Shown here: piece by piece, positions 1 through 4,770 of the stretch | Numbering within the stretch: position 1 is the stretch's first letter | Layout of the letters: each line of letters opens with the position of its first letter | Assembly: GCA_022508735.1 (NCBI GenBank) | Contig: JAFLUQ010000122.1 | Location: 1-6,765 of the forward strand | Length of the DNA stretch: 6,765 nucleotides | Source of the DNA: Oscillospiraceae bacterium | GTDB taxonomy: Bacteria > Bacillota > Clostridia > UMGS1883 | Direction: 5' to 3' | Notes under the pieces: model-generated | Databases searched by the model: none | The model's input: the letters and a program-made list of their open reading frames with translations, nothing else | What the model was told of the DNA's origin: nothing | Translations under genes and position numbers: made by a program

Positions 1-595
1 CGCGGACAAGGCGCGCCATTCCCACCCAGCTGCTGATGCCGATGGCGATCAGCACAGATAAGGTGTTGGGGCCTAAAACAAGCATAATCAAAATAACATA
101 GAGCAGTGTGGGGACGGAATAGATTATATCCACGACGCGCATCAGTATCATATCGGTCTTACCGCCGATATAGCCGCAGATGCCGCCGTAAACGACGCCG
201 ATCACCAGATTCATGATGGCCGCCGCAAAGCCGACGGAAAGAGAGATACGCGCGCCGGACATGAGGCGCACCAATATATCACGGCCGAATTTGTCAGTGC
301 CGAGCAAATGCGATGCGCCCGGAAGGGCATTGACACGGGCGGCATCCATCTCATCATAGGTATAGGGAGAAAGCATGGGCACAAAAACGGCAAGCAGCAC
401 CATAGCTGCCAGAAAAACAAGACTCACCAAGGCAAGCTTGTTTTTCTTAAAGCGCGACCATGCGTCCTGAAGGTAGGTCTTGCCTTCAACCTCAGCAAAT
501 TCGGAATTCTTTTCACTGTCGTCTAAAGGCGCGAATTCCTCATCCGGTATTTCATCGGGCCGGTTCAGCTTGTTCAGATTCTCGCTTTTGGTCAA
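1..595 (-). CDS. oppC: Peptide ABC transporter permease (OppC/DppC family), 3' end outside window
   Basis: Partial gene; 198 codons visible, reading off the left edge. Translating from the TTG at 595 gives an acidic cytoplasmic N-terminal tail (about 1-40), then YLQDAWSRFKKNK (41-53), the OppC_N domain signature, and a first membrane helix at about 54-74. HLLGTDKFGRDILVRLMSG (96-114) and RISLSVGF are OppC/DppC hallmarks, followed by helices at about 119-139, 158-174 and 178-190, and the MRVVDIIYSVP block (152-162). The sequence ends at GMARLVR, just before the EAA loop expected in this family. Start choice: TTG at 595 has GAGGAG at 610-605, 9 bases upstream. No ATG occurs in frame until about residue 65, inside the first membrane helix, which would destroy the domain. 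A TTG at 604 touches the ribosome binding site and is unlikely. Second half of the peptide importer channel; forms an operon with oppB, 13 bases away. Confidence 0.93.
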   Translation of the reverse strand, partial: MTKSENLNKLNRPDEIPDEEFAPLDDSEKNSEFAEVEGKTYLQDAWSRFKKNKLALVSLVFLAAMVLLAVFVPMLSPYTYDEMDAARVNALPGASHLLGTDKFGRDILVRLMSGARISLSVGFAAAIMNLVIGVVYGGICGYIGGKTDMILMRVVDIIYSVPTLLYVILIMLVLGPNTLSVLIAIGISSWVGMARLVR

Positions 596-604
596 GTGCT
601 CCAA

Positions 605-610
605 CTCCTC
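605..610 (-). promoter_or_regulatory. Ribosome binding site for oppC (decides the TTG start)
   Basis: Minus strand reads GAGGAG from 610 to 605, followed by a 9-base spacer and TTG at 595-593. The site overlaps the TGA stop of oppB (611-609), so ribosomes ending oppB terminate on the oppC initiation region. This arrangement suggests translational coupling (inference) and supports TTG rather than a far-downstream ATG as start. Confidence 0.75.
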
Positions 611-1529
611 ATTTCAGTTTGATTCTGGGATCGAGAACAGCCGTGATAATATCCGCAAGAGTATTGCAGATGACGAAGAACGCGCCATATAAAACCGTCA
701 GCGCGATTATCATAGTGTAATCAGCGTTTATAACACTTGCCACAAACTCGGCGCCTATCCCCTGCACGGAAAACAGCGTCTCGATAACAAATGAGCCGGT
801 CAGGAGCGTCGCCAACAGCGAACCTGCGTAAGTGACAACAGGGGTCATAGCGTTTTTCATGGCATGGCGCACGATCATCGTAAACCTATCGGTCCCCTTG
901 CTCTTAGCCAGCACCATATAGTCCTGCTTCATGACCTCCGTCAGACTGGTTTTTGTAAGCCGGGAGATCATGGCGATGGGCGCCAGTGCCAGAGAGACCG
1001 CCGGCATGATGTAATGCTTCCATGAGGACAGCCCCACGACAGGAAGCCAGTGCAAAGTGACTCCAAACAGCAGCATCATCAGAATGGCTAAGAGAAAGCT
1101 CGGAACACCGGCGCCGACAGCAGCGATCAGCACTGCCGCCCTGTTCACCCACCGCCGCTTGCTGAAGGCCGCCGCTGTGCCCAAAAGGACCCCGACAAAG
1201 AGGGCAATGCAAAAGGCCACTATGCCGAGCCTTGCCGTATTCGGGAACCCTGCCAGGATAACATCAGAGACAGATCTGCCCCTGCGCTGCAGCGATATGC
1301 CATAGTCGCACCGGACAGTATTTTCGAGAAATTTGATATACTGGATATGGATCGGTTTATCCAGCGCGTAATGGCTGACCAGCTCCTCCCGGACATTGGC
1401 GGGCAAATTGCCCGTATTTCCAGCAAAGGGGGAGCCGGGAACGGCATGCATCAGGAGAAATAGGATAGTCGCCAGCATGAGCAGAGTCAATGCACCCAGC
1501 AAAAGCCTTTTTATCAGATATTTTACCAT
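609..1529 (-). CDS. oppB: Peptide ABC transporter permease (OppB/DppB family)
   Basis: Complete 306-residue inner-membrane permease, one half of the transmembrane channel of an oligopeptide/dipeptide importer. It opens with the typical OppB N-terminus, MVKYLIKRLLLGALTLLML, followed by MHAVPGSPF (27-35). Hydrophobic segments are visible at about 9-28, 98-121, 131-156, 171-190, 230-252 and 272-296, matching the six-helix family pattern. The cytoplasmic EAA loop that contacts the ATPase is at about 195-228 (TSLTEVMKQDYMVLAKSKG, with G212 at the conserved glycine). The C-terminus, LADIITAVLDPRIKLK in part, is the DPR[IV] ending usual for the family. Start ATG at 1529 has AGGAGG at 1540-1535, 5 bases upstream, a near-ideal ribosome binding site. 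It follows oppA by 33 bases and its TGA stop lies within the ribosome binding site of oppC, so co-transcription and coupled translation are likely. Dipeptide versus oligopeptide specificity is not resolved. Confidence 0.95.
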   Translation of the reverse strand: MVKYLIKRLLLGALTLLMLATILFLLMHAVPGSPFAGNTGNLPANVREELVSHYALDKPIHIQYIKFLENTVRCDYGISLQRRGRSVSDVILAGFPNTARLGIVAFCIALFVGVLLGTAAAFSKRRWVNRAAVLIAAVGAGVPSFLLAILMMLLFGVTLHWLPVVGLSSWKHYIMPAVSLALAPIAMISRLTKTSLTEVMKQDYMVLAKSKGTDRFTMIVRHAMKNAMTPVVTYAGSLLATLLTGSFVIETLFSVQGIGAEFVASVINADYTMIIALTVLYGAFFVICNTLADIITAVLDPRIKLK

Positions 1530-1556
1530 TTGCCCCTCCTTTCCGCTGCCTGTCCC

Positions 1557-1565
1557 CTATTATTA
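1557..1565 (-). other. Triple in-frame stop at the end of oppA
   Basis: Minus strand reads TAA TAA TAG in the oppA frame, three consecutive stop codons starting at 1565. The AGGAGG for oppB begins 16 bases later. Repeated stops reduce read-through at the end of an abundant protein; that function is inference, the codons are directly visible. Confidence 0.9.
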
Positions 1566-3221
1566 TTTTTCAATCGTAGTATACGCAAAGTACGGATAAG
1601 CGCCCGCCATCGTGTATCCTTTCACGTAGTCCTGTACAAGGGCCGGCGTATTGAAGTTGAACAGCGGGATCACATAGACGTTTTCATCCGCCAGATAATC
1701 CTCCGCCGCGTGCAGGGCCTTGTTGAACTCCGCCGGATCAACTGTATTATAGGCGTCGGCTACCATTTTGTCGAACACTGGATCCTCCACTGCCGGGGTG
1801 ATGCCCATGGCGATAGAGGTCGATGAGGTCCACATATTCAGATACTGGATAGCACTGTCTGTAAAGCCGAAGCCATAGTATGCAACCTCAAAATCGCCCT
1901 GATCGAGCTGGCCGTAAAAGGCGCTCGACTCTGCGCTCTGGAGGTCAACATCTATCCCCACAGCCTTCCACAGCTGCTGAAGCTTGACGGCCACAGCACC
2001 ATGGATACCGCTGTTGGAATACTTGTACGTGATATGAAGGGGGTTATCCTCACCGTAGCCTGCCTGGGCCAGAAGAGCCCGGGCCTCAGCCGGATCATAG
2101 ACAATGGAATATCCGTCCGCATCCCCCTCTGAGCGGAACGAGCCTTTTTCGCCGGGGATGCCGTCAGGCACATAGCCGTTAAGCACCGGGTAGTACAGCT
2201 CACCGCCGAGAACGCTGACAACATCCGCCTTATCGATCGCAAGGGCAAGGGCGCGGCGGACATTGACATCCTTTGCCCACTCGGGGCCGCCGGAGCTGGA
2301 GTTGATGAGCAGGAAATAATTGGACGGCTGGGTCATGACCCACAGCTTCTGCGTATCCTTATAGGGCAGAGTCGCATCAGCGGACATATCAAGGGTCACA
2401 TCGACCTCGCCGGACTGATAGGCCAGGCTGCGGGTGCTTTCATCCGGCATACACAGGAAGGTTATAGTATCCGCAGTCACATCATCCGCAAATCGGTAAT
2501 TATCGTTTTTTTCAAGCACGGCTTTTTCCGTCTCGTTGCACTCTTTTAATACGTACGCGCCGCTTGTGGGATAGCCGCCGTCAAAGGACCACATGGACTC
2601 ATGCTGCGGTGCAAAATCCTCGCGAACCGGGAACCAACCGTAGGGGGCGGACATCAGATCGGTCAGGTAGCCGCAGGGCGTTGAAAGCCGCAGGACAAGG
2701 GTGGTATCATCCACCGCCTCCACGCCGACATAGCTGTGATCCGCAGTTGTGCAATCGAAGGCCGCGCCCTCACTCAGGGCCGCCTCAATGTACTCCTGTG
2801 CGCCGTCAATATAGTTGTTAATTTCACAGATAGCCAGAGCATAGGCGTTATCCTCGCCATAGGAAAGTGCCCTCAGATAGGAATACTCAAAATCATGGGC
2901 GGTGATGGCCTTGCCGTCGCTCCAAAGAGCGTCGGGCACCAGGTGGAAGGTATAAGTGAGGCCGTCGTCGGAAACCTCATAGCTCTCACAGAGATCTCCC
3001 GTCACCTCGCCGCCGGGCCCCTTCTTGAACAGGCCTGAATACAGATGCGAAATAACATACGAATTCGCGATCTCCGTATTGAGCGCCGGGTCAAAGGTGG
3101 TGAACTGATACCCAACCGCAACGGTGAGATCGTTCTTACTTGGCGTTCCGCAGACAGTCAACGTCATTACAGCGCCGATGATCATCACAACCGCCAATAG
3201 TTTTGCCAGTACCTTCTTCAT
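1563..3221 (-). CDS. oppA: Peptide ABC transporter substrate-binding protein (SBP_bac_5 / OppA family)
   Basis: Full-length 552-residue extracytoplasmic binding protein that would capture oligopeptides or dipeptides and deliver them to the OppB/OppC permease. The N-terminus is a signal peptide: KK at 2-3, hydrophobic core about 4-23, then C24 as probable lipidation site. The lipobox is LTVC; Val at -1 is unusual, since Gly, Ala or Ser is usual. Family hallmarks: DPALNTE at 44-50, SDDGLTYTFHL at 84-94, LWSDGKAITAHDFEYSYLRA at 99-118, and a C-terminal PLFNFNTPALV stretch. Length matches OppA/DppA proteins (about 530-560). Start ATG is preceded by GAGG at 3232-3229 with 7 bases between. The gene ends in three in-frame stops (TAA TAA TAG, 1565-1557). 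It lies 89 bases after the regulator gene and 33 bases before oppB. The true ligand (oligopeptide, dipeptide, nickel or another solute bound by this family) cannot be told from sequence; the oppA name rests on length and on its partner permeases. Confidence 0.92.
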   Translation of the reverse strand: MKKVLAKLLAVVMIIGAVMTLTVCGTPSKNDLTVAVGYQFTTFDPALNTEIANSYVISHLYSGLFKKGPGGEVTGDLCESYEVSDDGLTYTFHLVPDALWSDGKAITAHDFEYSYLRALSYGEDNAYALAICEINNYIDGAQEYIEAALSEGAAFDCTTADHSYVGVEAVDDTTLVLRLSTPCGYLTDLMSAPYGWFPVREDFAPQHESMWSFDGGYPTSGAYVLKECNETEKAVLEKNDNYRFADDVTADTITFLCMPDESTRSLAYQSGEVDVTLDMSADATLPYKDTQKLWVMTQPSNYFLLINSSSGGPEWAKDVNVRRALALAIDKADVVSVLGGELYYPVLNGYVPDGIPGEKGSFRSEGDADGYSIVYDPAEARALLAQAGYGEDNPLHITYKYSNSGIHGAVAVKLQQLWKAVGIDVDLQSAESSAFYGQLDQGDFEVAYYGFGFTDSAIQYLNMWTSSTSIAMGITPAVEDPVFDKMVADAYNTVDPAEFNKALHAAEDYLADENVYVIPLFNFNTPALVQDYVKGYTMAGAYPYFAYTTIEK

Positions 3222-3310
3222 GATAATACCTCATTTCTATTTTTAATAGCCTTTGAAGTCTTAAGCTATAGCTGTCATTTTCGAGCAAGGTTTGCTCAGA
3301 GCGGAGCCCG
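3222..3310 (-). other. Intergenic region between the REC-GGDEF gene and oppA
   Basis: Eighty-nine bases holding a 6-bp hairpin with a 3-base loop (GAGCAA / TTGCTC, 3297-3283), a 10-base palindrome AGCTATAGCT (3273-3264) and the oppA ribosome binding site (3232-3229). The hairpin is followed by GAAAATGAC on the minus strand rather than a T-run, so it does not read as a standard intrinsic terminator. I found no well-spaced -35/-10 pair. Whether oppA has its own promoter here is unresolved. Confidence 0.5.
3283..3297 (-). repeat. Small perfect inverted repeat (hairpin) upstream of oppA
   Basis: Arms of six bases, GAGCAA and TTGCTC, around the loop ACC on the minus strand. It begins 14 bases after the stop of the REC-GGDEF gene. 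Position suggests an RNA 3'-end or processing structure, but the absence of a following U-tract argues against a classic terminator. Could also be a chance hairpin. Confidence 0.4.
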
Positions 3311-4660
3311 TCAGATCTGCCCCGGCATCGAGCGGCCGTCTATCCGGGAGATGGCGTAGTCGATGCTGACCGGCTCCCCGGTGTAGAGGGTCTTAAATTT
3401 TTCGATGATACGCTCCGCGCACACGACGGCACCCTCGTCAGTCGCGTCAGGCAGACCAACCAGCATCTGACGGCCGGAATAGCGGGTCAAAAAGTCTGAA
3501 CGGCGCAGTAAGGAGCCGGCCGTTTTTTCCAGGGTCTCCATGGCCCTTGCGTCCTCAGTCTCGCTGATGGTGAAAAGCAGCGTCGTCACCTCAAGCTTTT
3601 TACGGCTTTTAAAGCGCCGGATGAAATTAAATATGTACTGGAAGCTGTCCATACCCAGCTGATACGCGCCCTTGCCGGTATCCGCGCGGCCCAGAAGCTC
3701 ATACAGATACTGAAGATCGACCGTCTGCTCATCTCCATACACAAGGCTGGAGCCATACAAGTGGAAGGCGTTTTTTCCGTTTCGCTTGACATAGTAAAGC
3801 GCCTTGTCCGCACAGCTGTAGAGCCCCATGAACTCGCTTCCGTCCTCGGGGGCCTGGGCTATGCCGATCGAGATGGAGGTGTTGACCCCAATGCCAAGCT
3901 CCTCGGTCTTTGCGTTCACCTGATTGACGATGGCCGCCGCGCGCTCGCAGATCTGCGCCTTTGTGCTCATGTTCTTCAGAAAGACCATAAATTCGTCACC
4001 GCCGATGCGGCAGAGAATGTCTTCGCCCTCGGTAGCGCTTCTTAATGTATCGGCGATCATCTGCAGCATCCCGTCGCCGACGGCGTGGCCGTAGGTGTCG
4101 TTGACAGTCTTGAAGTTGTCTATGTCAAGCATCATCAGCGCGCCGCAGCCGCCCCGGCTAAGCAGCTCTGTCACGGCGTCTTCGGTGTAGGCCCGGTTCC
4201 ACAGACCTGTGAGCGCGTCCTGCTGGGCCATATCCCTGATCACAGACATCTCCTTTGTCTTCTGCTCGAGCTGAAGCGCCAGACTGCGGCGCAGCTCCTC
4301 CAGCTCAAGCACCCTGCCGATGCGGGAGCGCATGACCTCAGGAACAAAGGGCTTTGCTATGAAATCCAGCGCGCCGGCTTCAAAGCAGCGCATCTCCGTG
4401 CCAACGTCACTGTCCGCTGTGAGAAAGATCACCGGCATACTCTGACAATGCTCGATTTGGCGTATGTTTTTCAGTATATCGAAGCCGTCCATATCCGGCA
4501 TGTTAATGTCCAGCAGAACAAGGTCGCAGGCGTTGTCTGCCAGGAAGGTGAGGGCCTGCCGACCTTGCATAACGGGAACGACCCGATACTCGCTGCTTAG
4601 AACCGTTTTCGCGGTTGTTAGATTCAATTTGTTGTCGTCTACTATAAGAATTGTTTTCAT
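3311..4660 (-). CDS. Response regulator with GGDEF diguanylate cyclase domain and degenerate second GGDEF-like domain
   Basis: Cytoplasmic response regulator of 449 residues, predicted to make cyclic di-GMP from two GTP. REC domain about 1-120: D8/D9, acceptor D51 in LLDINMPDMDG, T81 and K103. A coiled-coil-like helix (about 116-145) joins it to a GGDEF domain (about 146-304) with DALTGLWNR at 148-156, metal-site D179 in MLDIDNFK, and intact GGDEF at 220-224, so catalysis is expected. The inhibitory RxxD site reads E211-G-E-D214, so the arginine is missing. Residues about 313-442 resemble a second, eroded GGDEF domain in which RYGGDEF becomes RYSGRQM (393-399). Start: the ATG at 4660 gives the classic MKTILIVDDN opening and has AGGAG at 4676-4672, 11 bases upstream. 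In-frame TTG codons at 4666 (5 bases from that AGGAG) and 4684 are alternatives; the 4684 start would add eight non-domain residues and would itself overlap the region holding the AGGAG. Organisation is PleD/WspR-like in part (REC controlling GGDEF). The likely phosphodonor is the Hpt domain of the upstream kinase (inference). Confidence 0.93.
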   Translation of the reverse strand: MKTILIVDDNKLNLTTAKTVLSSEYRVVPVMQGRQALTFLADNACDLVLLDINMPDMDGFDILKNIRQIEHCQSMPVIFLTADSDVGTEMRCFEAGALDFIAKPFVPEVMRSRIGRVLELEELRRSLALQLEQKTKEMSVIRDMAQQDALTGLWNRAYTEDAVTELLSRGGCGALMMLDIDNFKTVNDTYGHAVGDGMLQMIADTLRSATEGEDILCRIGGDEFMVFLKNMSTKAQICERAAAIVNQVNAKTEELGIGVNTSISIGIAQAPEDGSEFMGLYSCADKALYYVKRNGKNAFHLYGSSLVYGDEQTVDLQYLYELLGRADTGKGAYQLGMDSFQYIFNFIRRFKSRKKLEVTTLLFTISETEDARAMETLEKTAGSLLRRSDFLTRYSGRQMLVGLPDATDEGAVVCAERIIEKFKTLYTGEPVSIDYAISRIDGRSMPGQI

Positions 4661-4770
4661 CCTCAAATACACTCCTAATGTCAAGACTCTATTTATACAC
4701 GGGAGGTGGACTTCTCCCCGTCAAGCATAGATTATCCCCGCACGGCGTACGGTGTTCGGACGACCCACGC
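4661..4770 (-). other. Intergenic region between the hybrid kinase and the REC-GGDEF gene
   Basis: One hundred and ten bases. After the kinase stop, the minus-strand RNA can form a 6-bp stem with a GCC loop (CCGTAC / GTGCGG, one G-U pair, 4752-4738), not followed by a U-run. Farther down are TTGACG (4724-4719), a GGGAG/CTCCC inverted pair (4718-4701) and TATAAA, but the TTGACG to TATAAA spacing is 21 bases, longer than the usual 16-18. A promoter for the regulator gene is therefore possible but not supported enough to call. Confidence 0.4.
4672..4676 (-). promoter_or_regulatory. Ribosome binding site for the REC-GGDEF gene
   Basis: Minus strand reads AGGAG from 4676 to 4672. It is 11 bases before ATG 4660 and 5 bases before an in-frame TTG at 4666. 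A second purine run, GAGG (4664-4661), abuts the ATG directly and is too close to serve. The protein opening MKTILIVDD favours ATG 4660; the spacing leaves TTG 4666 possible (two extra residues). TTG 4684 would place this site inside the coding region. Confidence 0.5.

Noticed and set aside
211..420. Minus-strand ATG frame within oppC
   Set aside because: It is out of frame with the continuous OppC translation, which carries the family motifs.
3278..3297. Intrinsic terminator after the REC-GGDEF gene
   Set aside because: The stem is only 6 bp and is followed by GAAAATGAC on the transcribed sense strand, with no U-run.
3275..3310. Possible cyclic di-GMP (GEMM) riboswitch before oppA, because GCAAACC appears on the minus strand next to a diguanylate cyclase gene
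   Set aside because: Only this short string matches; the second conserved block (GGACGCAAAGCC-like), the receptor and the two-stem layout are absent, and the gap is too short to hold the whole aptamer.
4085..4600. Plus-strand open frame of 171 codons inside the REC-GGDEF gene
   Set aside because: It is antisense to a well-conserved domain, shows no family motif, and has the biased composition of a shadow frame.
4679..4684. TTGACA as a -35 element before the REC-GGDEF gene
   Set aside because: The best-spaced -10 would be GATGAA over the start codon itself, giving no leader and a poor match.
4692..4724. Sigma-70 promoter TTGACG / TATAAA upstream of the REC-GGDEF gene
   Set aside because: The hexamers are 21 bases apart, outside the normal range; shifting to GTGTAT gives 18 bases but a poor -10.
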